Assembly (NCBI GenBank): GCA_016788425.1
Contig: JAEURQ010000002.1
Coordinates: 372,001-436,000 of the forward strand
Length of the DNA stretch: 64,000 bases
Direction of reading: 5' to 3'
Source: Chthonomonas sp.
GTDB taxonomy: Bacteria > Armatimonadota > Fimbriimonadia > Fimbriimonadales > Fimbriimonadaceae
Positions within the stretch are counted from its first letter, which is position 1. Each line of letters starts with the position of its first letter. The position numbers and the translations under genes were made by a program. The notes under the pieces are model-generated. The model was not told the origin of the DNA, did no database searches, and worked only from the letters and a program-made list of their open reading frames with translations. Shown here piece after piece: positions 44,266 to 53,244 of the stretch.

Positions 44266-45024
44266 CTAGGCGGGGAGCAAGTCTAGTAATTCGCGGAGGC
44301 TACCGATCACGGCCGTCGGCTCGGGCGAGTCAGGGGGCCGCTCCTCGGGTTTCGACGAGCCATCTGCGCTGGGCGCGACATCGCTCGGGCGACGAATCCA
44401 GATGGATTGCCATCCACAAGCCAGCGCCGGGCGTACATCGTGCCCGTAACTGTTGCCGACCATCAGGCAATCCTCCGGCAAACAACCGACCGCGTAGGCG
44501 GCGCGGCGGAACACTTCGGGCTCCGGCTTCCCAAAGCCAACTTCGCCTTCGATGTAGAAATGCTGGAAGTAGTGGCCGATGCCAAGCGTCGCGATTTCTT
44601 GCCGCTGAATATCGGCCGGGCCGTTGGTGATGAGGCCAAGCGGGAAGCGGTGGTACAAGTTGTCGAGCACCTCAATCGCGTCGTCGAACAACGCGAGGTT
44701 GGCGTTGCGGAGCTCACCGTAACGATCGCCAAGCTTAACCGCCAGCGTAGAGTCGTCGACGCCGAGCACCTGGAGCGTGCGCGCCATTTGCTCGTTGCGG
44801 GTCTTGCCGCCAAAGCGCAGGTAGGTTTGGTACCACTCGGTGGATTTGACTTCGGGACTGAACGAGCGAAACGCGGTCGCCCAGGCACCGATGCAGGCGT
44901 CTGCGCCTTGGTCGCCGGGGCGGAACTCGTCAAACGTGCTGCGCAGAGCCGCCTTGCTGGCGTCCCAATAGCCGCACAGCGTGTCGTCGAGATCGAAATA
45001 GATGGCTTTGATGGGAGCGATCAT
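44266..45024 (-). CDS. HAD-superfamily hydrolase (subfamily IA)
   Basis: A probable phosphatase of 252 aa. Motif I is YFDLDDTLCG, with both catalytic Asp; motif II is LGLITNG; the motif III Lys is in GFGKPEPEVF; motif IV is VGNSYGHDVRPAL. A helical cap lies between motifs I and II. The YjjG-type nucleotidases and haloacid-like phosphatases share this layout, so substrate cannot be assigned. It overlaps trpS by 4 nt and ends the lysA-M50-trpS-HAD run. Confidence 0.88.
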   Translation of the reverse strand: MIAPIKAIYFDLDDTLCGYWDASKAALRSTFDEFRPGDQGADACIGAWATAFRSFSPEVKSTEWYQTYLRFGGKTRNEQMARTLQVLGVDDSTLAVKLGDRYGELRNANLALFDDAIEVLDNLYHRFPLGLITNGPADIQRQEIATLGIGHYFQHFYIEGEVGFGKPEPEVFRRAAYAVGCLPEDCLMVGNSYGHDVRPALACGWQSIWIRRPSDVAPSADGSSKPEERPPDSPEPTAVIGSLRELLDLLPA

Positions 45025-46013
45025 GCGAGCCTCATGGCGCGGCGCACCTCATCCATCGTCTGCGCGGCGACCGCGCGGGCGCCCTCGGCACCGTTCTTCA
45101 AAATCGCTTCGATGTCGCCATCCGTCATGCTGACTCGCCGCTCGCGGAACGGTCGCAGATACTCGTTGATGATCTCGGTGAGTTCTTGCTTGCTCTTGGA
45201 GCAGCCGCGCTCGCCGCGGATATCCTCGTCCCACTTTTGCTGGTAGTCGGGGTCGTAGAGCTTGAGATACTGGCAAATGGCGCAACCCTCGGGAATGCCG
45301 GGGTCGGTCATTTTGATCTTGGTGGGCGTGGTGAACGCCGACTTAATGCGCTTGGCGGTTTCGTCGGCGGTATCGCTCAAATAGATGCAGTTGTCGTAGC
45401 TCTTCGACATCTTACGCATGTCGAGCCCGGGCACCTTCGAGCGCGACTCGTCTTGGCTGATGATGTCCTTGAACATGGGGAAGACTTCGCCAAACTTGGA
45501 GTTAAAGGAGCGCGCGATCTCGCGGCTCAGCTCAAGGTGCGGCGCCTGGTCTTTGCCCACCGGAACGCCGTAGGGCTTGTACAGCAAGATGTCGGCGCTC
45601 TGCAGCACGGGGTAGCCGAGCAGACCATAGGAAAGCGATCCCTCGTTGCCTTCGCTCGCGGCCAGGTGGTCTTTGTAGGTCGGGTTGCGTTCGAGTTTGC
45701 CCACGCTGGAGACCATGCCGAGCAGCAGGCTAAGCTCGGCGTGCTCCTTCACGTGGCTCTGAATAAAGATGTTGCAGCGGTCGGGGTCGAGACCGGCGGC
45801 GACAAAATCCTTGGCGACCTCGCGCGCGTTCTTGGCGATTTCTTGCGGTTCGGATTTCAGCTCGGTAAGGCCATGCCAGTCGGCCACCATGCAAAACATT
45901 TGGTGCTGGCTTTGAAGCTCCACCCACGGGCGTAGAGCACCTTCGTAGTTGCCGAGGTGCAAGCGCGGGTTCGTTGCCCGCATGCCGCTGAGAATTCTTG
46001 TGGGTTGGGTCAT
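45021..46013 (-). CDS. trpS: Tryptophanyl-tRNA synthetase
   Basis: A class Ic synthetase charging tRNA-Trp. The HIGH-equivalent is PRLHLGNY (residues 16-23) and KMSKS lies near residue 200 (LDMRKMSKSYDN). GYPVLQSADILLYKPYGVPVGKDQ is the typical Trp-pocket segment. The length of 330 aa is normal. It is translationally coupled to the M50 protease upstream, an order seen in several bacterial phyla. Confidence 0.95.
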   Translation of the reverse strand: MTQPTRILSGMRATNPRLHLGNYEGALRPWVELQSQHQMFCMVADWHGLTELKSEPQEIAKNAREVAKDFVAAGLDPDRCNIFIQSHVKEHAELSLLLGMVSSVGKLERNPTYKDHLAASEGNEGSLSYGLLGYPVLQSADILLYKPYGVPVGKDQAPHLELSREIARSFNSKFGEVFPMFKDIISQDESRSKVPGLDMRKMSKSYDNCIYLSDTADETAKRIKSAFTTPTKIKMTDPGIPEGCAICQYLKLYDPDYQQKWDEDIRGERGCSKSKQELTEIINEYLRPFRERRVSMTDGDIEAILKNGAEGARAVAAQTMDEVRRAMRLA

Positions 46014-46654
46014 CGTCCGAGGAGAAATGAGATTATGGCGTAGCTGGGCTTCTCCAAGAGTATGGAGAGGAGATCAAGTTTCGATACCTGCGCCATGATG
46101 ATGATGCCGAGCAACGCAAAGGTCCCCGTGAAGCGGTTCCACAGAAACCATCGTTCGCGCGTTCCGTCCGGGAGGAAAGCACCGAGAATCCAGTGTCCGT
46201 CCAGCGGTCCCAGGGGAATCAGGTTGAACAACATGAGCGAGATGTTGGCCAGGATATAGATGAATATGAACGAGCCCGCGCTGAACGCGAATGGGTCAAT
46301 ATTCTGAAAACCGATTAACCGGAAGATGACCGCGGCGATTGCGGCCTGCAAGAAGTTGCTCAGAGGGCCGGCGAGCGCTACCCACATTGAATCCCAGCGC
46401 GGATTCTTGAGATTCCGATGGTTGACCATGACGGGCTTACCCCAGCCAATTCCGAATCCCGAAAGCGAAGTAAACACGATCATGATTGCGCCGAACGGAT
46501 CAAAGTGTTTCAGCGGATTTAGGGTCACGCGCCCCATGATGCGCGGGGTCGAATCACCTTGCATATCGGCGGTGATTGCGTGGGCAAACTCGTGAATCGT
46601 GATCGCGATAAATGCGCTCACGATGAACATGATGGAAATTGGTTCTATGCTCAT
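46010..46654 (-). CDS. Site-2 protease family (M50) membrane protein
   Basis: A polytopic membrane metalloprotease of 214 aa. HEFAH at residues 21-25 is the zinc motif, and NLIPLGPLDGH supplies the third ligand (Asp). Five or six hydrophobic segments are visible. This short form lacks PDZ and CBS domains. Members of this M50 group next to trpS are common but their substrates are unknown. It overlaps lysA and trpS by 4 nt each. Confidence 0.92.
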   Translation of the reverse strand: MSIEPISIMFIVSAFIAITIHEFAHAITADMQGDSTPRIMGRVTLNPLKHFDPFGAIMIVFTSLSGFGIGWGKPVMVNHRNLKNPRWDSMWVALAGPLSNFLQAAIAAVIFRLIGFQNIDPFAFSAGSFIFIYILANISLMLFNLIPLGPLDGHWILGAFLPDGTRERWFLWNRFTGTFALLGIIIMAQVSKLDLLSILLEKPSYAIISFLLGR

Positions 46655-47940
46655 TTCGCCTCCAGATCGTGCGGCACAACTTCGCGGGAGAGCACCTGCT
46701 CCCAGGTCTCACGCGATTGGATCAGCGCAACGGAGCCGTCTTCGCGAAGGAGGACCGTGGCGGGGCGGGGGAAGCGATTGTAGTTGCTGGCCATGCTTGC
46801 GTTGTATGCGCCCGTCCCCAGGACCTGAATCAGGTCGCCGGGCCCGAGGTCGTTGGGGAGTTCTACGTCGGTGAATAGCGTATCCGTCTCGCAGTGCGAA
46901 CCCGCGATGACGAACTGCTGCGGCCTGCCGCTCTTGGAGGTCACGGGCCGCACCATATTGGTGCCGCCGTACATCACCGGCCGCGGATTGTCGCTCAGGC
47001 CGCCATCCACGATCAGGTACTCCGTCGAGGCTTGCCGCTTGCGTGTGCCGATACGGTACAGCGTGACGCCCGCCGGTCCGATCAAAGCCCGCCCCGGCTC
47101 CTGCACCAGCACCGGATCGAGCGCCGAGCCGCTCAACGCATCGCGAACGGCCTCGGCGATGGCGGCGCAGTATTCGTTAATCGGAATCGGCACCTCACCC
47201 GGGCGATATTGGATGCCGCGCCCGCCGCCGATGTTGAGCACCCGCGCCGAAAAGCCTTGGTCGCGAGCCATGCGTAGCGCGAATTCGGCCACCGTGCGCG
47301 CCGCCTGAATCTGGGCACTCGGCTCCAGCAGTTGGCTGCCTACGTGGCAGTGGAATCCGGCCAAAGGCAACCCTGCCGAATGGCAAAAGGCCACCGCGTT
47401 CTGGGCCGCGTCATCGCCGATGCTGAATCCAAATTTACTTTCGCGGTGCCCGGTCGAAATCTTCGGGTCGGTTAGCGGGTTGACCGCCGGGCTGAGCCGC
47501 AGAAGCAACTCGGGGCATGCTCCGCCGAGCTCGACGATGAGTTCCAGTTCGCGCTGATTGTCGACGATGATCTCGCGCACGCCTTGCTCGATCGCAAAGC
47601 GCAGCAACTGAGAACTCTTGTTGTTGCCGTGAAGCTGGCACTTGCCAGCGGGAATCCCCGCCGCGAGCGCGGCGCGAAACTCGCCTTCGCTCGCCACGTC
47701 AATGGTGCAGCCTTCTTGCGCCGCAATCGCCAACACCGCCAACGCTGAGTTTGCCTTGCTGGCGTAGGTGAGCTGGCAGTTGGGCCAAGCCGAACGAAAC
47801 GCCGCTATGTACTCGCGGATGCGCTCGCGAAAGGTGCGCTCATCCACGACATAAAGGGGGGTGCCGAACGCCGCGGCCAGCGAATCCCCTTGCAACTCGG
47901 TGAGTTCAAACAAGCCATCCATGGTGGCCGACGTGGACAT
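46651..47940 (-). CDS. lysA: Diaminopimelate decarboxylase
   Basis: The final step of lysine synthesis, removing CO2 from meso-DAP. From ATG 47940 (MSTSATMDGL) the PLP lysine is K62 in YASKAN; GFHCHVGSQ, LNIGGGRGIQYRPGE, EPGRALIGPAGV and the C-terminal SHCETDTLF and GTGAYNASMASNYNRFPRP complete the family set. ATG 47922 is an alternative. An extended frame upstream to 47985 is not supported. Length 429 aa. Confidence 0.94.
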   Translation of the reverse strand: MSTSATMDGLFELTELQGDSLAAAFGTPLYVVDERTFRERIREYIAAFRSAWPNCQLTYASKANSALAVLAIAAQEGCTIDVASEGEFRAALAAGIPAGKCQLHGNNKSSQLLRFAIEQGVREIIVDNQRELELIVELGGACPELLLRLSPAVNPLTDPKISTGHRESKFGFSIGDDAAQNAVAFCHSAGLPLAGFHCHVGSQLLEPSAQIQAARTVAEFALRMARDQGFSARVLNIGGGRGIQYRPGEVPIPINEYCAAIAEAVRDALSGSALDPVLVQEPGRALIGPAGVTLYRIGTRKRQASTEYLIVDGGLSDNPRPVMYGGTNMVRPVTSKSGRPQQFVIAGSHCETDTLFTDVELPNDLGPGDLIQVLGTGAYNASMASNYNRFPRPATVLLREDGSVALIQSRETWEQVLSREVVPHDLEAK

Positions 47941-48010
47941 TGACCTTATTTTGCCCGGAACCAGGTGATCTTTGGGGTCTTCCATGGAATATCGCGATTA
48001 GGTGATCGCA

Positions 48011-48613
48011 ATGAAACCTCGCGCAAACTCCGTTCTTCGGCTCGCCCTCGCGTTCTCGCTGGTGGCCACGCAAGCATTTGCCTCCGTGTTGGATGGCTAT
48101 AAGCTTCGCGAAATTCCCAACACGAAAATTTCGATTGTCGTGCCGGAAGAGATGCCGGAGCCCGAGAAACTGGAGCTCGATGACTCGGACAAGGAACTCT
48201 TCCCGAGCGGGTTGAACTACTTCTTCCCGGGCGAATCGGAAGGCATGTTCAGCATGCTGACCGTGCTCAAGAGCTCGTCGTCCATGGAGGAAGATTTCCT
48301 GAAGACGTTCGCTGAAAGCTACCTGGAGGCGCGGGCCGACGACAAGGAGATCAAGTACGTGATCAAGACCCGCGAGGCGGGGACGTTCGGCGCGTTTCGG
48401 GGCCAAGCCTTCACGGCCACGCTCGAGACCTCGGACATCAAGATGGAAGAGCAGGGGCTTGTGCTCATCGGCGATCACGAGGTGCTCGTGTATCTTGTCT
48501 CAGCGGACGTGGCCGATAAAACGGCGGTGACCGAGAAGAATAAGGCGTTCGACGACCTTCGCTACGCCGGGTCGGCGTGGGCCAAGGGCAAAGAGATCGA
48601 GATCAAGAAGTGA
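48011..48613 (+). CDS. Exported protein of unknown function
   Basis: A 200-aa product with a clear signal peptide (SVLRLALAFSLVATQAFA). The mature part is rich in charged residues, with an alternation suggesting an alpha/beta fold (ISIVVPEEMPEPEKLEL, EVLVYLVSADVADKTAV). I took ATG 48011, preceded by AGGTGA; GTG 48002 is possible. trpA follows 17 nt downstream but has its own -10-like box. No family recognised. Confidence 0.72.
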   Translation: MKPRANSVLRLALAFSLVATQAFASVLDGYKLREIPNTKISIVVPEEMPEPEKLELDDSDKELFPSGLNYFFPGESEGMFSMLTVLKSSSSMEEDFLKTFAESYLEARADDKEIKYVIKTREAGTFGAFRGQAFTATLETSDIKMEEQGLVLIGDHEVLVYLVSADVADKTAVTEKNKAFDDLRYAGSAWAKGKEIEIKK

Positions 48614-48630
48614 GCGGGTAGGCTTGACTC

Positions 48631-49431
48631 GTGCCGACGGGTCGTGAACGCCTTCAAACTACGTTTCAACAACTGTCAGCGTCCGGAAACCGGGCGCTGA
48701 TTTGTTTTGTCACCGCAGGCGACCCATCGCTGGAGCAGCTTCCCGAGATTCTGGACACGCTCACGGCCGCGGGCGCGGATGTGATTGAGGTTGGCCTGCC
48801 CTTTAGCGACCCGATCGCTGATGGCCCGGTGATTCAGGCGAGCAGTCAGCGCGCTTTGGACCGCGGCGTCACCACGGCAAAGATTCTGGATGTGCTGCGG
48901 CAAGGCGCGGGACGAGGTTGGGCGCCGATCATTCTGATGGGTTACTACAACCCGATTCTCGCGGGGGGACTCGACGCCATGGGGCAAGCCATTGCCGAGG
49001 CGGGCGTGTGCGGGACGCTGGTGAGCGATTTGCCACCGGGAACCGCGGCCGATTGGGTCGCAACAAGCGAACGTAACGGCCTGGCCAACATCTTTTTGCT
49101 CGCCCCCACCAGCACTCCGCAGCGCGTGGACGAGGTCTGCGCGGTGGCCAGCGGGTTTGTGTACTTTGTCAGTCGCACGGGCGTGACCGGAGGCGGATTG
49201 CAACTCGACGAGCGCGTGCCGGCGCTCATTGCGGCGACGAAGTCGCGCACTAACTTGCCAGCGATGATCGGGTTTGGCATCTCCCAACCTGCTGATGTGG
49301 CCGCGCTCCGAGATGTCGCGGACGGGGTGATCGTGGGATCGAGCCTCGTGAAACTGCTGGCCGACGGAGCCGCGATGGCTCGCCTGAAAGAAGAAGTTTC
49401 GAACCTAAAAGCCGCGTCTTCACCCCGTTAA
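48631..49431 (+). CDS. trpA: Tryptophan synthase alpha chain
   Basis: Cleaves indole-3-glycerol phosphate to indole and glyceraldehyde-3-phosphate. The TIM-barrel shows the catalytic pair E53 (VIEVGLPFSDPIADGPVIQ, with D64 also in this stretch), LMGYYNPIL, VSDLPPG and VSRTGVTGG. Start GTG 48631 with TAGGCT 6 nt upstream and no ribosome binding site. trpB is not adjacent, unlike most genomes. Confidence 0.95.
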   Translation: MPTGRERLQTTFQQLSASGNRALICFVTAGDPSLEQLPEILDTLTAAGADVIEVGLPFSDPIADGPVIQASSQRALDRGVTTAKILDVLRQGAGRGWAPIILMGYYNPILAGGLDAMGQAIAEAGVCGTLVSDLPPGTAADWVATSERNGLANIFLLAPTSTPQRVDEVCAVASGFVYFVSRTGVTGGGLQLDERVPALIAATKSRTNLPAMIGFGISQPADVAALRDVADGVIVGSSLVKLLADGAAMARLKEEVSNLKAASSPR

Positions 49432-49500
49432 CTACCAGTGTTTTAGGAGGCTGGTAATCGACGCAGGGGAAATCTGCGGGGCGAGCGGAACAAGCGAGAC

Positions 49501-50004
49501 ATGAGGTTTCGCCGTAGTCTAGCAGTAACGGTTTTCATGGTCGGGGTGGTTGCCGCCCAAGCGAACGCTCGCCCTGACGTTGACCTGAATCCGAATTCGC
49601 AAATGACGGTCCTGATGGACGAAGTGTTGCGTTTGACCAACGTTGAACGTGCCACGGCGGGCCTCAAACCACTTAAGCTCGACCCGACGCTGAATCGCGC
49701 CGCCTTTTGGAAGGCCGTGGACCTCTCGACGTGCAAGGTCTTCGATCACAAGGATTCGCTCGGTCGCAGCCCCAAGGATCGCATCGAGAGCTTCGGCTAC
49801 ACCGATTGGGAGCGCCTGAGCGAGAACATCGCTGGTGGCTATCTGACGGCCGACGAGGTGGTGCAGGCGTGGATGCAGAGTCCGGGTCACAAAAAGAACA
49901 TCATGGACCCGAAAGTGAACGAGATCGGCATCGCGTTCTACTTCGATAAGAGCTCACGCCACGGCTACTACTGGGTGCAAAACTTCGCGCGCCGCGCGCA
50001 GTGA
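49501..50004 (+). CDS. CAP/SCP-domain secreted protein (YkwD-like)
   Basis: A 167-aa exported protein. After a signal peptide (SLAVTVFMVGVVAAQANA) comes a bacterial CAP domain: LTNVERATAGLKPLKLDPTLNRAA, FDHKDSLGRSPKDRI, RLSENIAGGYLTADEVVQAWMQSPGHKKNI and YYWVQNFAR. The conserved His and Glu of the CAP cavity are present. Bacterial members are secreted proteins of unclear function. The 69-bp upstream gap holds two small hairpins (TACCAG/CTGGTA and CGCAG/CTGCG). Confidence 0.9.
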   Translation: MRFRRSLAVTVFMVGVVAAQANARPDVDLNPNSQMTVLMDEVLRLTNVERATAGLKPLKLDPTLNRAAFWKAVDLSTCKVFDHKDSLGRSPKDRIESFGYTDWERLSENIAGGYLTADEVVQAWMQSPGHKKNIMDPKVNEIGIAFYFDKSSRHGYYWVQNFARRAQ

Positions 50005-50032
50005 CCCTTACGTTTTTCTGAACATAGTCCCG

Positions 50033-50060
50033 GGGCGGTCTTCTGGCCGCCCTCCCTTTT
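50033..50060 (+). terminator. Intrinsic terminator after the CAP gene
   Basis: GGGCGG(TC) pairs with (GG)CCGCCC over a TTCT loop (50033-50052), then TCC and five T. It sits directly at the 3' end of convergent kdsA. Confidence 0.7.
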
Positions 50061-50884
50061 TATGTCAGGGCCGCTCGAATCGCGGCGACCCGGCTGAGCA
50101 AGGCTTCGGCTTGCGCGAGGGGCCACTGGGTAGCGGCATCGCTGAGCGCGCGGTCGGGATCGGGGTGCACTTCGATAAAGAGCGCGTCGATGCCCACCGC
50201 GGTGGCGGCGCGGGCCATGGCCGGAATCGCTTCGCGGTTCCCGCCCGTGGACGTCCCTTGACCGCCGGGGCGCTGCGCCGAGTGCGTGCCATCGAAGCAC
50301 ACCGGCACGCCGAAATTGCGCATCACTTCCAAGCCGGGCATATCCACGACCAGGTTGTTGTAGCCAAACGACGCGCCGCGCTCGCAGAGCATGATGCCGT
50401 TGGCGTCGAATTGCCGGAGCTTGTCGACGATGTTCTTGGCGTCCCAGGGGGCGAGAAACTGGCCCTTTTTGACGTTGACAGGCTTGCCGGTTTTGGCGGC
50501 CGCTTCCAAGAGGTCGCTTTGGCGGCAGAGGAACGCGGGAATCTGGAGCAGGTCCACGCTCTGAGCCACCACCGCGGCTTGCGGAGCGTCGTGGATGTCG
50601 GTCGTCGCGGGTGCGCCGACTTCGTCGGCCACGCGGCGAATCAGCTGAAGCCCTTCGTCAATCCCGAGCCCGCGCGTGCTGGAAACGCTCGTGCGATTCG
50701 CCTTGTCGAACGACGCCTTGAACACGTAGTTGAATCCGAACTTGTCGCAGATGCGGCGAAGCTCGTTGGCTACGGCAATGCAGACCTCATACGATTCGGC
50801 CATGCACGGACCGCCGATAATCGTCAGCCGGTCCGCGCCAACCTCCAGGTCGCGGACCAAAAACTTGCCCGGGGAGGGCGTCAC
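50060..50884 (-). CDS. kdsA: 3-deoxy-8-phosphooctulonate (Kdo-8-P) synthase, metal-dependent type
   Basis: Condenses arabinose-5-phosphate and PEP for LPS core synthesis, so the cell has a Kdo-containing outer membrane. [56 protein letters not shown] and [12 protein letters not shown] are diagnostic. C27 in [10 protein letters not shown] occupies the metal-ligand position found in the metal-dependent class (Asn in the E. coli enzyme). The length of 274 aa is normal. It overlaps the DsbD-N-like gene by 4 nt. Confidence 0.95.
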   Translation of the reverse strand: MTPSPGKFLVRDLEVGADRLTIIGGPCMAESYEVCIAVANELRRICDKFGFNYVFKASFDKANRTSVSSTRGLGIDEGLQLIRRVADEVGAPATTDIHDAPQAAVVAQSVDLLQIPAFLCRQSDLLEAAAKTGKPVNVKKGQFLAPWDAKNIVDKLRQFDANGIMLCERGASFGYNNLVVDMPGLEVMRNFGVPVCFDGTHSAQRPGGQGTSTGGNREAIPAMARAATAVGIDALFIEVHPDPDRALSDAATQWPLAQAEALLSRVAAIRAALT

Positions 50885-51378
50885 TTACTCGCCTTCTGGG
50901 CGGGCTTCACGGTCACCAACACTTCGATGACTTCCGTTTTGGGCGGGAGGCAGGTGTTTGAGTCGCAGATTTGGTGCGTGACGTTGAGTTTGAGTTTCAC
51001 CGACTTGGTGCCAGGCTTCACGCGCATCGTGACCGGGAACGCGACATCGCCTTCCCAAATGTATTCGCCGGCGTTCTTTCCGGCGACCGGCGCGGGGCTC
51101 GCCTTGCCGGGCATAAAGCGCGAGACCGCCTTGTTCGGCGTCAGCGCGACGCTCAGGAGCGTGTTGAAGTCCTCGTCGCCCTTCTTGCGGGCGGGGTTCG
51201 GACCATAGGCGTGCCAGCCTTCGGGGAGGGTCACCCGCACCATCGCCACAAAGTCCACGTTCGCGGAGATCGTTTTGGGCAGGTCAACCTTCACCTTGAC
51301 GGGAGGTCCGGCGGGCTGAGCCATCGCCATGCCGGCGAAGGCGGTAAGAGAAAGGGCCATGAGAATTTTTCTCATCAC
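50881..51378 (-). CDS. Stand-alone DsbD N-terminal-like periplasmic domain
   Basis: A 165-aa exported protein: signal peptide ([19 protein letters not shown]) then an immunoglobulin-like domain with [24 protein letters not shown] and [14 protein letters not shown]138 and C143 correspond to the redox pair of nDsbD, which passes electrons to periplasmic thiol proteins. The transmembrane and thioredoxin domains normally fused to it are absent, so it must act with a separate protein or in another role. Coupled to kdsA by a 4-nt overlap. Confidence 0.82.
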   Translation of the reverse strand: MMRKILMALSLTAFAGMAMAQPAGPPVKVKVDLPKTISANVDFVAMVRVTLPEGWHAYGPNPARKKGDEDFNTLLSVALTPNKAVSRFMPGKASPAPVAGKNAGEYIWEGDVAFPVTMRVKPGTKSVKLKLNVTHQICDSNTCLPPKTEVIEVLVTVKPAQKASK

Positions 51379-51410
51379 CCTATTTTAATGTTTTTTGGCG
51401 GGGAAAGTTC

Positions 51411-52181
51411 CTAGTTGACGAGACCGACCCACTTCTTGAGCTTGTGCACCGTCGTGTCGCGGTTCAGTTGGGCAATGGCCTGGGTCAAAGGGACTCCCTT
51501 GGGGCAGACCTTTACGCAGTTTTGGGCGTTGCCGCAACCGGTGATGCCGCGCTCGCTCGTGACAAAGTCCATACGCTCGCCTTCGAGCGACTTGCCAACC
51601 GGGTGCAGATTGAACAGCAGCACTTGACCAATCACGGCCGGTCCGGCAAAGTCGGATTTCTCGCTCACTTGCGGACACGCTTCCATGCAGCACCCGCAGG
51701 TCATGCAGCGACTGAGGGCGTAGCGGAGTTGGCGCACGTGGTCGTCTTGCGGCGGGGCCATGCCGAGGTCATACGATCCATCAATGGGCACCCACGCCTT
51801 GGCCGCGCGCAGGTTGTCGAACATCTTCGAGCGGTCCACGCACAGGTCGCGGATGACCGGGAATTTCTTCATCGGCTCGATGTCCACCAGGTAGGTGTCG
51901 CCTTCGAGCGTGGCGCAGTCTTCGAGCAACGCCGAGCAGGCTTGTCGAATGTGGCCGTTGACGTTCATGGTGCAGCTGCCACAGACTTCTTCGAGGCAGG
52001 CGGCGTCCCACACCGGCGGCGTGGTGTTTTGGCCCTCGGTCGTACGAGGATTCTTGCGGACCTCCAGCAACGCCGAGATCACGTTCATCTTGTCCTGATA
52101 CGGAATCTCGAAGGTCTCCCAGCGCGAGGGGGAGTTGGCGTCTTGCTGGCGCAGAATACGAAGCCGGACTTTGGTTGCCAT
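51411..52181 (-). CDS. sdhB: Succinate dehydrogenase/fumarate reductase iron-sulfur subunit
   Basis: Carries electrons from SdhA to quinone. Cluster ligands are all visible: CLEEVCGSCTMNVNGHIRQAC for [2Fe-2S], CMTCGCCMEACPQ for [4Fe-4S] and CGNAQNCVKVCPKG for [3Fe-4S]. The length of 256 aa is normal. sdhA and sdhC are not adjacent: upstream is a pseudopilin, downstream a DsbD-N-like gene. A weak AGGA precedes the ATG. Confidence 0.93.
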   Translation of the reverse strand: MATKVRLRILRQQDANSPSRWETFEIPYQDKMNVISALLEVRKNPRTTEGQNTTPPVWDAACLEEVCGSCTMNVNGHIRQACSALLEDCATLEGDTYLVDIEPMKKFPVIRDLCVDRSKMFDNLRAAKAWVPIDGSYDLGMAPPQDDHVRQLRYALSRCMTCGCCMEACPQVSEKSDFAGPAVIGQVLLFNLHPVGKSLEGERMDFVTSERGITGCGNAQNCVKVCPKGVPLTQAIAQLNRDTTVHKLKKWVGLVN

Positions 52182-52235
52182 AGAACTGTTTTCCTAGTCT
52201 ATCTAATTCTATGGTGCGCCGGGGCTGATCCTCAC

Positions 52236-52267
52236 AAAAAAGATGGGCTAGATTGCTCTAGCCCATC
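52236..52267 (-). terminator. Intrinsic terminator of the second pseudopilin
   Basis: A 10-bp GATGGGCTAG/CTAGCCCATC stem (52242-52267) with a 6-nt loop and six U in the minus-strand transcript. Confidence 0.88.
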
Positions 52268-52290
52268 CATCAATCGCCGAAGCGAGCTTC

Positions 52291-53130
52291 TTACTGTTGC
52301 GGAACCAGCGAGGGTTCGCCCACCAGATCGGGGATACCGTTGAGGTCGAACGGCAAGTTGTAGCAGTCCACCAGAGCGGTCGAAGTGGTGTTTTGGTTGA
52401 TCCCGGTGCCCGGCAGCTTGCCGTTGCCGTTGACAGCCTTGGCGTGACCATCGGCGTAGTTGACGATGAGTTGACCATTGTGTCGCGGCGAACCAGCAAA
52501 GTTGGCTCGGTCGAACGGAGTCGTCGGTTGGCGGTACGAGGCCAGGTAGGCTGTGGTGCCCGTGCCGAAGCTCGGATACTTGGTCGCCCACTTGTTCAGT
52601 TGACCAGCGTTGGTGTAGTCCGCGCTGTAGAACATCACGGTTTCGGCCGGAAGCGGGAGGCCGCCTTCGTTGCGAACAACGTCAAGGTCGGTTGCGCCGC
52701 CAGGGATACCCGGATCTTCGAACAGAGCGAAGTTGATGCCCAAACCAGCGAAGGTGATGCCAGCCGGCGAGACGAACGGTCCGCCCAGAGCAGCAAGCTT
52801 GGTGGCCAGAATGTCCTTCCAGTTGATTGCCTTGGGATCGCCCGGATCGCCAAAGATGTCCTTGTTCTTGCTGTAGGGTTGCAGAGCGTCGTACACCGAA
52901 ACCATTTGACGGGGAGCCGTCGGCAGGATGTATGCCGATTGCGGGTAGTTTTCATCGTTGTCGCCGATGTAAAGCTGAACCGAGAGGGCGTTTTGCTTCG
53001 CATTGCTCAGGGCGGCTGTCTTCTTGGCAGCAGCCTTGGCTTGCGTGAAAACGGGGAACAGAATTGCTGCCAGGATTGCGATGATCGCAATAACCACGAG
53101 CAGTTCAATCAGCGTAAAAGCTTTCTTCAT
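52291..53130 (-). CDS. Type II secretion/type IV pilus-like pseudopilin with H-X9-DG motif
   Basis: A 279-aa protein. The class III leader is very short (MKKA) before [13 protein letters not shown], with the conserved +5 Glu. The C-terminal domain contains RHNGQLIVNYADGHAK, an exact H-X9-DG motif, plus a C-terminal extension with one Cys. GGAG lies 5 nt before the ATG, and a sigma70-type promoter is present at 53178-53206, giving a 5' leader of about 45 nt. Own promoter and terminator make it monocistronic, and the strong signals suggest high expression. Confidence 0.92.
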   Translation of the reverse strand: MKKAFTLIELLVVIAIIAILAAILFPVFTQAKAAAKKTAALSNAKQNALSVQLYIGDNDENYPQSAYILPTAPRQMVSVYDALQPYSKNKDIFGDPGDPKAINWKDILATKLAALGGPFVSPAGITFAGLGINFALFEDPGIPGGATDLDVVRNEGGLPLPAETVMFYSADYTNAGQLNKWATKYPSFGTGTTAYLASYRQPTTPFDRANFAGSPRHNGQLIVNYADGHAKAVNGNGKLPGTGINQNTTSTALVDCYNLPFDLNGIPDLVGEPSLVPQQ

Positions 53131-53177
53131 TGAATCTCCAGAGTGTCGACGGGGGTGAGGCCCACTGACAAGCCACT

Positions 53178-53206
53178 ATGATAGCCCACAAGATGGGATT
53201 GTTCAA
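53178..53206 (-). promoter_or_regulatory. Sigma70-type promoter of the second pseudopilin
   Basis: Minus strand TTGAAC (53201-53206), 17-bp spacer, TATCAT (53178-53183). Confidence 0.65.
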
Positions 53207-53244
53207 GTGGCAAATGAGAGAGGGTCCAAATCCCCAGGTTCGTT

